A stretch of 64,000 nucleotides of DNA, from positions 53,362,841 to 53,426,840 of the forward strand of contig NC_088206.1 in the NCBI RefSeq assembly GCF_037126465.1, given 5' to 3'. Both the position numbers and the translations under genes were made by a program. The notes under the pieces were generated by a model. It searched no databases. It was given only the letters and a program-made list of their open reading frames with translations, and was not told the origin of the DNA. Shown here piece after piece: positions 35,901 to 47,900 of this stretch (positions are counted from its first letter, which is position 1; every line of letters starts with the position of its first letter). This stretch comes from Ornithodoros turicata (Eukaryota > Arthropoda > Arachnida > Ixodida > Argasidae).

Positions 35901-38900
35901 GCTAGTCAAAAATTCAAATTTGCGCTAGCCAATCATAATGGAGATCTCGCGGGCCGATGTGTAGCGCCCCTAGCGGATCATGCGGACGGGCTCCTGCATT
36001 GGAGATGCCGATTATGACGCAGCAGTAACGTGGACACAAATATATTTAGGGAAGGGTTCTACGGTATCTTCACGCGGAAGACAGGATATCGTCTTCGTTT
36101 TCCCTCCCTGCACAACCAAAGGTACGACATCGGGGGTTTTGAACCCCCCACCCCACCGTGGCCACGCCAGTAAGCCGTAGGGCTCGTATACGAGCAGGAC
36201 GTCCTTTTTCTGCGACTATTTTGCAGGGAAGTAAGCGTGGTGCATTGGTTTTATAACGTAAGTTATAGCTTTCATGTCCCTCAAGCCAACGGAAACTCCC
36301 TATTTGCTACAGATCTACGACGCTGAAAGCTTGTCGAGACTGCGACTGACAACTGCTGGACGCCTTATGGTTGAAGGAGACATTCAGACGTCAGATACGG
36401 AATGTCAAGACGGCTGCATCTGCGGCAACGACAATGAGGACGTGAGGCATTTTACATGATTGCTACCTATGTGCATAATTATTGCCCCCGTTGTGTTTTC
36501 GTGTTTTATGTTACTTTATAACCTGGGGTGAAAATCGTATGTTATGTTAGGCATTGCGAAAACGGGTGAAATCGGGATGGTATCATCTGCTCCTTCACGT
36601 GATGTCATACCATATGAGGTAGGAGATTTTCGGGTACAAAAGAAAAACACAGAGGCATCGTTTAACCGTGCCGGTGTAAGTGGGTGTGGTGTTTACAGAG
36701 TTTTACCTGAAGTGAAGATGACGGATTCTACAGAACATCCTCTGCCGATAGAACTGTAACGGTTTAATCGTTCGCCGAAGATTCACGTTGGGCTGAAACA
36801 TACGAGAGGCTTAAAGTGGGACTCTGGGACTATTTGAAATTCTTATAGTGATTGTGTAAATGACTGTGTAGCGGTGCATCCTTCAGAAATGACCAACAAA
36901 GTTGGTGTGGCGGTCGGGGACTCGTTAGTTACCAGAAGAGCTGGAAAGCTCATATCGAAACCGAAACTCCCGAAGGCTTCTTTCTCTGACCTCCTGGACC
37001 CTGTGTGACGTCACAGGTAGTCTCGTGCGGGCCGCTGGCTGTTTACTTTTGGCGAATTCGGGTGGTCATTTCATGGCAACACGACCTAGCGCTCGGAAAT
37101 TGCCAGGTCGGCGCCCGCGCTGGATCACGTGACCCTTGCCACCCGAACATGAGTGCCAGGAATCTAGCTTTTTTAGCTGCTTGGATATCACGCTAGGGGC
37201 ATCGCGGTAGCTCGTCTTCGGGTTTTGTCGTCTGCTAAACCACGTGAACTTGGACGTGCCAGCCAGTGCGGGCTCTCGCCACCCTTGCAGTGCGCATGTG
37301 ACGACACCGCACTCTTAAAAAAAAGGGTGTACTTTAACTCCTTTTTTTGCCACATATATAACACCCTTTTGGAGAGTACAATTACGCTCAAAAGGGTGTC
37401 TCCTCACTCCCTCAAGGGAGTAGCATAACACCTTCTCCCTGCCGGGGAGTAATATTACTCTCCAGTAGGGAGAAAGGTGTTATGCTACTCTCTTGAGGGA
37501 GTGAGGAGACACCCTTTTGAGCGTAATTGTACTCTCCAAAAGGGTGTTATATATGTGGCAAAAAAAGGAGTTAAAGTACACCCTTTTTTTAAGAGTGCGG
37601 ATATAGTGTGGGCAACCCGCTGCTCGGTCGTTTCGATACTGGCCGAAAAAAAAGGCGCCATTGATTTCGAACACGCGCTCGGTAACATATTCATGCGACA
37701 CATATGGATGACGAGTCAACTGCTTCCTCGATTTAGTTCTAAAAAGTACGTTCCACTGATAGTACAGAACCTACAGAAAGGCGCACGCGAAGAATACCGG
37801 TGAGATCAAGCCCAGTGTATAGCTGGACCGCTCTTTCGTGGAGGAGCCCCGAATCCGTGTCCACCGAAGCATCATACGGGATGGATTGATGTCGCACTGT
37901 TACCTCAACACGTTTTTGGTGCGGAGTCTCCCTTTAAGTACATTTATAATCTACGAGATCGTACCTATAGATTAGCACCTCACATCTATGGCCGCGACAA
38001 AATAGGCAAACATCTTTGCTTACATCGAAAAGTACAGAATCCGGCGAGCCGGTAAGGAGTGAGGTGACATTTGACGTGGCTCGAAACCTGTCTCATCTGT
38101 CAAGCTGTTCATCAGGAGTCACCGTGTCAAAATATTTTCGCTGTGCGGTGTATGGTCACTGCGAAATCAAAGTTACAAAGACAGTGAAAGAAAGACGCTG
38201 CTGACGGCCAACATCATCATCAAGGCGACACGATCCTCGCGCGACGTCGAAGAGTCCCCGTATATATCTTATGTGTTCCGCTCTTCTGAGCTCACGCACT
38301 GTTTATACCCGCTTGAGCCGCGCCGTCTACGTCACGTGTCAGGGGAATAGACTACGTCACGACGTTCCCTCATTCTCCGACACGCTCTTTTCAACAGTGG
38401 AAGATTTTTTTAAAGGTATGCGAAACAGAGGCTTCGCATGCGCACTGCACTGCGGGGCACCTGTCGTTCTTTCGCAGGAGCTCATTTTATTCGTTGCAGA
38501 ACACGCCGCAGCCTGCTCCCTGCAGTGCTCCCTCAGACGAACGGTCGGGTCCGTTCCCGTCGATTTCGAAACTACGGTGTCACTTTATGTGTTACTAACC
38601 ACGGTGTCGAAAATTACACGCGAAATAGCGGCGCAGTTGGACCGTTATTCCATGAAATACACGAGAAGAGCAGACTCCGGATGATGAGAGTTTGCCGGAA
38701 TTTGCTCTCTCGAGAAAAGGCGAAAACATCGTTAGATCACAGCTTTGGGAATAGGGATGCCGCGGCTGTGCGGGCGTCTGGACGGCGCCTTTCTCTTGAA
38801 CTCTCCTTATGATTTCTATGCTCCTGTGCGAGGCCCTCTCACTCCTCCTGGTAGGGAGTGACGTCACGCTGATCTCGTTGTCGCCGGAACTTCCGTTTGA

Positions 38901-41900
38901 TCTTTAAAATCCGTTTATTCAATATCTAAGCACTTCTTGGACGAAAAAGAAAATATCCAAGTAGACTATCGGGCGATGCCGAACGTATATAGTGGTATTT
39001 GTTTCATAGGCGGGTTTGCGGATACGGACATCCCTTTAAGGGGAAAACATCAGGACGAGAGTCGCCTATATTTGGAACAGGGGCCGTTCTTCTTCTTCTG
39101 CATATTTGGTTACAGTGGTACAAACGGTGGCAAAAAAAAAACGGAAAAATAAACGAAGGTGAATATCGATACAAATATCCGTCTTTTACTTTCATCCGGA
39201 ATTACTTGAAGCAAAGTCGCAACCTATATTTACTCGACTCTGGGTACTTTTTGAAAAGAGTAGAATACCTACTAATTTTTCACAGTTCGGCATCGTGCAG
39301 GTGAAACTGACTGTCTTCTTCTGTACATATCTCTGCTGTGCAGGCCATGGCTCGCATCTGTATTCAAAGAGCACCGAATTGCCCATTGGAGTTTCCCTGT
39401 GCTGATCCTGTCGTCCCACTTAGCAGCTGTTGTTCCATGTGTGGTACGTGTGCTTGCCTACTCGTTGCCTGCTTCTTGTAGACGTTAAGAACAGTAGAAT
39501 CTGAAGGGGATAGTACTACGCAAGAATGTGAAGTACAAGTGGAATACAATTGCGGAGTTTTAGCCATCCACTTCCTGTGGATGGCTTCCAGTGTACCTGT
39601 GATAAGTGAGTCTTGTGTTCCTCCTGTCCCTCTAGTTGTGCCCAGACTGAGGCTTTTCACAGTATTAAGTTTGTCCACCAGGTGACCTGCATCTAGGCCA
39701 TACTTTCACGTACTGTTCCTTGGCCTTGCACTTTCTTCGGACAACGTCCGTCCCATCAAGCAGCTCTTGATCTGTATCCGGCTTTGCTAATAAGACAAAT
39801 ATTGGCTTGTGAGGAGACCCAAGTCCGAAGGGCTATAAAGTTTATGTCGGTGTAAAGGGGACTACCTCCATATAGGTATAGTTCTCTTACTTGATGACCA
39901 TATACACGAACTTTGTAAGTAACCTGTTCAGAGAGCGCGTTCGCTTCTTCTGGGCACGGGGTGGTGGCGCCCCCGCGTATGACGCAGAACATTTGGAGCT
40001 GCAACGGAGAAAGAGAACAGTGGGACCGAAGCATAGGGGTGTTCTACACCGGCCATTCTTTTTAACTACTCTCAAGTCGGTCCTTTATTGCAAAATAACC
40101 CTATTTTCCTGGTCGCACGTCACAGGAAACGTCATTTTGATGTCACGTGACCTGATTTCATTTTAGTGCTTAGCTTACCGACACATTCCCGTCAATATAT
40201 AAAGCCCAAACATGAACGTATCTTGCGTAGATTATACGGCGCTCCTTACGCGACATGGTAATCCAGAAGATGTGGATTCGAATCCTGCAAACTAACGAAT
40301 CGAAAGCTGGCTAACCTTTTCAGTGAATTCCTTCTCTCATGCTAGCCTGATTCTCCGGAGCATGAGTGCATCTGAGTTAACTCATTCACCCACACTCACT
40401 CTTTTACGCGCTCTTTGAAGGACTTTTCGTCCCACAAACCATCTCAGCCGAAGCGAAAAATTCCGGGAAAGTTCTTTCACTGCACCTTTAGTTAGTTAGT
40501 TAGTTAGTTAGTTGGGTAGTTAGTTAGTTAGTTAGATAGATAGATAGATAGATTTATATTTTGTATTTCAATACTTACATTGAAAAGTATTTATGCAGAG
40601 TATTTAAATACCTCTTTCAACAAAGTATTTTGTATTTATACTTAAATACTCAACAAATGTATCTATGCCCATCACTGGCTGGAAGCAATATTTCCTCCCT
40701 CACGTTGCTATCGTCCTCGGCCGTGATTGTACCAGCGATCTTGAGCTCAGCAAGTCAACATCACGGTCCCTTGATAGCTTTCTGGTCATGCAGCTCCGTC
40801 AAAAAGTTGTCCTAGGGACAACGTAAACCGCGTGGCGGCGCCGCGATCGGAACCCGATAGAATCTCCCGCTCGGGCCAGTCATGGGAACGGCAGATGCAG
40901 TGTTGTTTTTGCGCTTTTCCAAACATCCTACAAGAAAATTATTTATTGCGATGGCTTCCTGCTGTGTTGCAGCTGCTATAATGCGAATAAGCGCATCTTC
41001 GGCTTTATTTTATACGAAAAGCTGCTGCCGATCACTTCGAGTGGCACAGATGTATTGTTGCGAGTCTGCTATCTTCAAACCCACAACCGGAGACTCTAGC
41101 GCCGTTTATGTGCATAGGGCACGGTGGTAAGGTGATCCGTACATTATTTAGTGCGCAGAGGAACCTTCTATAGTTAATCGCAGACGGTTACTGCGCCCAT
41201 GACGGCGTACTAATTGCGATCGGCCGATCGAATCACACCAGTCTCTTTCACGTGGTACCAGGTGACTTACTCTCAATTGTTGCCGCGAAGCTGATTAAGA
41301 CAAAAGTATAGTTTCCAGAAGGATCTCGACTGACTCAGACATGTCACGAAATTTAGCCGCTTGTCCTTGTCGTTCATCTCTTGTTTTAGTCATCTCGTGT
41401 CCACCTCATTTCTTTTCCGAGACTGAAAGGAACCGCCATGTGTTCGACATGCTTCCGTGAATCAATCTCGAGCAGCATTTTTATCCCGCCATGCTAAACA
41501 ACTTTCATAATGCGTACTTTATTTAGCGCGTAGAGGACTTTATACAGTTAATCGCGGACAGTTACATAACCGCTTAGTATTTGACGCGATTGGTCGATTT
41601 CGCGAATACACGATTATTGCATCAGTTAACATCCCTGGGAGCCAGATCAGCTCAAAAGCCCCAGTTGCTTAAGCAATTTAATTTTCTTTAAGATGCTATC
41701 CATAAAAGCACGCAGTTCGTTGTTGGTGTCAACGGCGCACGCTTACTTTTACGGGGCCGTTTCCCTGAGCTCGTTGTCTGACGGAACGGCTCCGCGGTTT
41801 CGGCGTACTCAGCAACGACGGCAGCCGTCGAATATGCACGGCACTGCATCTTCTCGAAGCTTTAGCTTTCCACGCTTCTGCACCACTTTATCACCGTTGA

Positions 41901-44900
41901 TGACGAGTTCGTCGTGCCACACCACGTCGCTGTGGTCAAAGTGCTTCTCGCAGACACATGTGTGAGGAGAGTTAGAAACTGAACCGCCCACCTTCAATGC
42001 GAGCAATGGCACGTTTCCACTTCTCACGCTTGTCAGGATCCGCAGGAAACGCAAACATGGACACCTTGCACCTCCCGGATACCCAGAGCGACATTTCGTA
42101 ACACATGTTTCTGGCATACTGCTAGCACATAGTTATCTTATCACGCGACAACCGCCGAAATACGTGTACTGCAATGGGAGACGCAGGCGTTTCCCTCCCG
42201 GGTTTCGATGGCAGCGCCTCCACGCGGGCGCTCCGGTCCCTGGGCAAAGCTTCCCCATAGACTCTATGGGGAAGCGGGAACGTTCGTTACGGACCAGATG
42301 CGACGACTGCAGGGGGGGGGGGCGTGCCACCTCCCCCCGGAACATGAACTGGGGGGGGGGGGGCGCCGCCTCCCCGGGAAGTCCCGCTAAGAGACTGACA
42401 CCAACCTTTGGGGCTCGGCGCGCCCGGGTCAAAAGAGCGCAGAGGCACCAACCCCAAAAATGCATCTCGCAATTTGTAAAATATGTATCACCCACCATAC
42501 TCATTATCACAGTAGAAGGTGAGGCGAAGAAACACAGAGGATGACACAACGCATAGCCTGAATTTCGCCCAAAGCAATCAGATCAATGAAACGAAGCAGT
42601 CGAAAAGGTACCAGCAGCTGGGATGTGTAACGGTAGGATCTTCGGAACGCATATCCTTTGGGAGCGGGTTCAACTCCCGCTGCCCCATTTCATTGACCAT
42701 ATTCATTATATTGCGCGCATTTCGGGTCAAACACCGAGGATTCAATGCATCTTGTTCCTTTTGCACTCAGTGTTCAAAGGCGTAATGCCTTCAGTTGTGC
42801 ACATGTTCGTTGTTTACGTTCTTTCTGTTTTTCTTTTTTCTTTGTTTTGTTTTTTCTGTTCTTTCTTCCTCTTATTTCTATACCAGTTCTGCATACATCA
42901 TAAGATCCCGCCAGAGTGTGTGATTCTTCAGCTTTAGTTTTGTGTTCTTCGTTTTTCTTTTCTTTTCTTTCCTTCTTTTTTTTCGTTTCCTTTTGCTTTC
43001 TTCTTTTCTTTGCCTTTTTTGTCTTCCCCTTTCACTTTTTGTGAATACCAAACCGACATCCACCTGGCCTACCTTTCATTTGTTTTTTTCTTAATAAACA
43101 TATGCCCCCCCCCCCCACCGGGAAAATGAAAACTCTCCGCCTCTGTAGGAAGCTATCAATGGAGTGTGCCAAAACGTTACCGAGCTACTGTGCAGACTCT
43201 GTCGACGTCAACAGGCGGCTCGGTCCGAAACGGGAAGAGTTTATATGCGCGTGGGAATTAAAACGAACGAAGAGTAGTAAAATACAGGTATAGTCGTGTT
43301 CAAGCGAAGAAGGACATTGCCGCTACGTCTTGTTCTCCCCGTATTTAACCACCAGAAGCCAATCGTGTCTATTTTCATATTAAGAATATATACATTTGTA
43401 CATCAGCGCCGGAGATGTCTTTCTTAGATTGAACGCGACTATAATGTGTTCAGGTCCTGCATTAGCATTCGGTCGTGTCTGTCATGAAGAGGCAAACCAG
43501 GGTGTGAAAAACGCGCTTCTTTTTTTTTTTTTTTCTTTTTTGCCATTGATCACCAGAATTTGGCGAGCCCTCTTCTGTTGATATCATATATACTTGCTTT
43601 TGGTACGAACCTCGTATTTTTTGTTTCTATTCGCGCGCTACTCAGGATCCTTCCTGGTACTTCGACCACAAAGTGATGGCTTTCGGTTCGAAGACATCGT
43701 ACAACTCGTCACCGCTCGTGTTCTTCAGGTAAGCAAAATTGTCGCCAAATACCCCATGGGTCAGTTTGCATTCCATATCTTCGACCAACGAAATTTTCAC
43801 ACATAGCTATATAAATGGCTACGTACATAGCACAAGTTATATGTACACTCTTAAAATGAACTTCACCACATAGCACGGTCCTAGGCAACCGTCATCCTGA
43901 ATGACATCGTTACCTCCCCCAATTTGATGAAAACGGGAGGCATATGCCTTTTTGTACCACTTGCAGTGCGTAATTGGTACAAAAGGAAGGTACAAAGGGG
44001 ACACTTCCTCCTACCTCCGCACATTCCGCGCGCGCTTTTATGCGACGATCAAGCAGGCGGGGCTAACGGAGCAGTTTCACTAATTTTCCCCCCGACTATT
44101 TCTGATGCTATACTGTGCATAGTTTTTGTTGGGTCCGCGGTTACCAGTGGAAGACTTCATATTTCTTTAAAAAAGATCCCCGTTTTTTTTCTTTCAATCA
44201 TCATCATTATCTGTAAAAAAAAGAGTTAGTTGGCTTGACAATTTTCAAAGTTCGATTAAAAAATAAATTTCCTGCAATTAAAAAATTGTCGCAATCCTTC
44301 CTAAATGGCGGCAAAAGTTTCCAGAAGGTAATTGCCGAGAGTTCCAAAATCCTCCGGCGAGTACGTCGCCATTAGACTTTTTTATCACTTTAGGTGAAAT
44401 ATCCTGTATAAACAAATGTCCGACAACTAAAAGCCCTCTCATATGCTACACAAATAACAGATTTGCGGTACCTATTGTCGAAGTTTAGCTCCCTGCGTTT
44501 TAACAATTTCGAAACACGATGTCCACTTCTGTTGTTAGCAAGCCGACCTCCGTCTGACTGACCTTTCCGTTATTTTTTCTTAATAAACATATCCCCCCCC
44601 CCCTTTCCGACATCCGACCGCTCAAACGAAAAAGGAGGGATATATTTATTAGAACAAAGAAAAAAAGGAGGAATGGCCAGCTAAACGGGACGTCGGCTTG
44701 CTATTCCGTAACGGAAAAAGAAAATGAAATTAAAGGAGGAAGGAAGCAGACTTGTACAAAATACTGCGCAAAAGTATTTAAAATAAGATACCAAATACTC
44801 TACGGAAAAGTATTTAAAATAGAGTACAAAATACTCAAAACTGAAAGTAATTTGAGTAGAGTACTAAATACTCTAAGAAGTATTTAAGATACTATTTAAA

Positions 44901-47900
44901 GTACTTTAGTATTGAAACGCGTATTCTGAACGTGGCCTTACAAATGAAAGGAATAAACTTCATCAGCCATGCATATCTTTCATTTGCAACGTCTTGGTGT
45001 CAAGTAATGTTTGGTGAACTTTGGTGAACCCAAGTAAACTTTGTTGATATGTTCTGACCCAAAACTTCGTAATCCCTCCTGTATGTCGGTTCGGGTCTTT
45101 CAACCTCTGGCACGTGTTTATTGCTTTGATGACCAAGGAAATAAATGCCGGGATTATCTTGTACTGAATCCCCTGGTGATTCACCTGGCAATATGAATAG
45201 GAACGGTTTTCTGACGAAGCTGGCTATTGAGAAGCAAGGCCAGGCTTGGGACCAGCCTATTGTACAAGAGGATAAATGACAGATTCGCGAATTCCCGAAA
45301 AAAAGAAAACGAAGAAAAAGGGGGTTAAATTCCAGTGAGCTGAAAATCTCGGCATGGCGGGAAGCGTGCTGGATATGGCTTGACGAGGAAGGAAAGTATT
45401 TTGAGTACTGAGTAGCAAATACCGAAAAAGGTATTTTAAATACATTAAAAATACTTGTCGCAAAAAAGTATTGAGTAGAGTACCAAAATACCGGAAAAAG
45501 TATTTAAAATACTGTATTTTGAGTACGTACTCAAGATACGTACAAGTCTGGAAGGAAGGGTGGAATAGGTGGGGTACGTAGAAATATGCAGCGATGAGCG
45601 TGCAAAGGAAAGGGCGATTTAAATCTGAAGGCTGGAAATTATCGACATGGTTTTCAAGCACTCCGTTCGTGGTTTCTGGAAGTTTGGAGAAGTCTGGAAG
45701 AATTGGAAGTTTCTGCGTCTACCGTTTGTGTGGTGTTTTTTGCCGAACGGTAACCCCGTACATCTCTTCAATATCGCAGGGGATATCCTTTAAAGTATGG
45801 ACACCCACAGTACCCCTAAACATTTGTGTCTCAGAGCAACACGTACTGTTACACGCGCTCGTGTCTTGGTAGTAGCGATGCAATACGATAATAAATCGAC
45901 AGGTTTCTATTACAGCCACAGTTTGACAACCAAGTGCAAACGTACGTCCACAAGACCTCCGACGGCCGCGTTCAGATCGTCCTTGCAGACGTGCAGACGG
46001 CAACTGGGAGACCCGAAGCTCATGCTCTGGCCAGGGAGCTCTACAATGTCCTCATGGGTATTTCTTTGTGTTGTGCTTTTATGTTTTCTTTGATACATGG
46101 CAGGTCACAAGTACATACACCATACCGCTTCATGCGGCCGCTTCGCACTGACCGTCTCTCTCCCACGCTCTCACCTCATCTCGAGGGGTGTGCAACCGGA
46201 TTCTTCCAGATCTGCGCCGGAGCAGCTGGCTCTGGAAAGTCCTTCGCTGAGGGTGAAAACAGGATGTCTCAAGCCGCCCGCGCCGGCATCCCATTCACAT
46301 GCGGCATTCCCTGTTGGTTCATGTGTGCGCCTGCGTGGCTGTTCCTGGTGACGAATGACCTCACCCAGGAGTGTCTGCACCATCACCATCGGCGGTCGTT
46401 TAATTCGTAGCGACAATCTCACCAGGGAACCAGTGCATGCCCTCTTCCGAAATTCAGACCGAACACCATATCGTCCGTTTTAAATCTTCATTTAGTTATT
46501 CTTGCTCCCGCGAATGGTTCTTGTGGCGGCGGTTGCGCGGCAGTCGAGATGAGCAGAGAGGCAGTCAGAGCAATCAGAGCAGTCAGTCTGTCAGCAGTCA
46601 GTTAGTGTAGCAGGCCAGGTCCGCACCTTCCCACAACATCAATTCCCCCTCTCATGAAGTGTGTGTGTGTGTGCGTGTACACTTGTAACCTATCATGTAT
46701 TAAAGAAAACACAGAAATACAACACGTATTTCACGTTTTTCACTTTTAATGTGCTGCATGAGCAGAGGTGACCCTTTTGGGGCTCTCAGATTCCGATTTT
46801 TACTAGAGGTTCTAACCATTTGTTCATTTTTATCCCGGCTCCTCTGTTCCCTCTGTACGTGCAATTAACAGAGTCTCGTTAATAGAATCCGAGGCTTGCA
46901 ACGAGTACGTGAGCCCAAGTATAAACTGTATTTTAACGAGGTTAGAACTATAGGGAAGCAAGAGAAACTTCTCTGGAGATAACCAGAGGCGGAAATATCA
47001 ATCACATAACTTCAAGAAGAACCAGAAAGATTTCAAGAAACTCCAGTAGTACTCTTTGCACACGCCCTGCATCGATACGATAGGATCCGACAGAGGATAA
47101 CGAGGTCCCCCACAGTTCAAAGAGTCCCTTATGCTTTCTGGGATTTGCTGAAACCGCCTGTGCTAATAGCGTGCATTAACACGAACCAAAAACTACCCTT
47201 GTGCGCTTATATCGAACACAGGTCAGTCAAAATGTGCAACGTCTTTACGTGACACGCTGGATATCAATGCTCATCGGACGCTACCAAATTAGCTCTCATT
47301 GTCACCTCTTTCTTCTCACTATTACAGCTGGCTGTTATTCCACGTAGACTTCAAGTATACTAGTCTTGTCCTAAGTTTACTTTTTAAACTAAGTAAGTGA
47401 CTTTGTAGGAGAAGGAAAATCACGTTACGCTGTGTCCAGTGCCAACCTAACTGGAAGCACCGCTTGGACCGGCGCTGGAGAATTCGCATTAACAGCTGTA
47501 GGTACGTCATATCCCTATGCCATTACCGTACCAGGAACTAAAATAATGTTACATCTTACAGGAAGCAATCTACCGCTCATTCTCGGCCTGCTCTTCGCCA
47601 TTCTCATCATAGCAGGCTTGGTTGTTGCATATTGGTTCTTGCGCAAGCGCCATTTCAGTTTCAAGTACGTTTGCCGATACCACAGATTACGTAACTACGG
47701 GTACCATTGTACAAGGTCTGGCACAGTACGCAGTGAAACAATCACAATGTCAGACAGCCACTGTAGGAACCTATTCATTTCAGACTTAGAAGATAAGTGA
47801 TAACGATACTTCCAATTGGTATTTCGGTGCACGGATAGTGTTCCGTCACGTCATGACAGCGAAATTTCTGTCTTCAACAAGAAAGCCTCCTTCCTGAGAG

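Noticed and set aside
38271..38684. 137-codon ORF as the Cys-rich exon of AMN
   Set aside because: Its cysteines do not fit the amnionless pattern. The exon at 39344-39443 fits in both pattern and phase.
45257..45661. 134-codon minus-strand ORF
   Set aside because: It runs through the TATTT-rich terminus of a hAT-type element; the protein is repetitive and aromatic because of the DNA repeat.
46520..46790. LTR or small gene in AMN intron 8
   Set aside because: I saw no TG/CA ends, target duplication or coding pattern.
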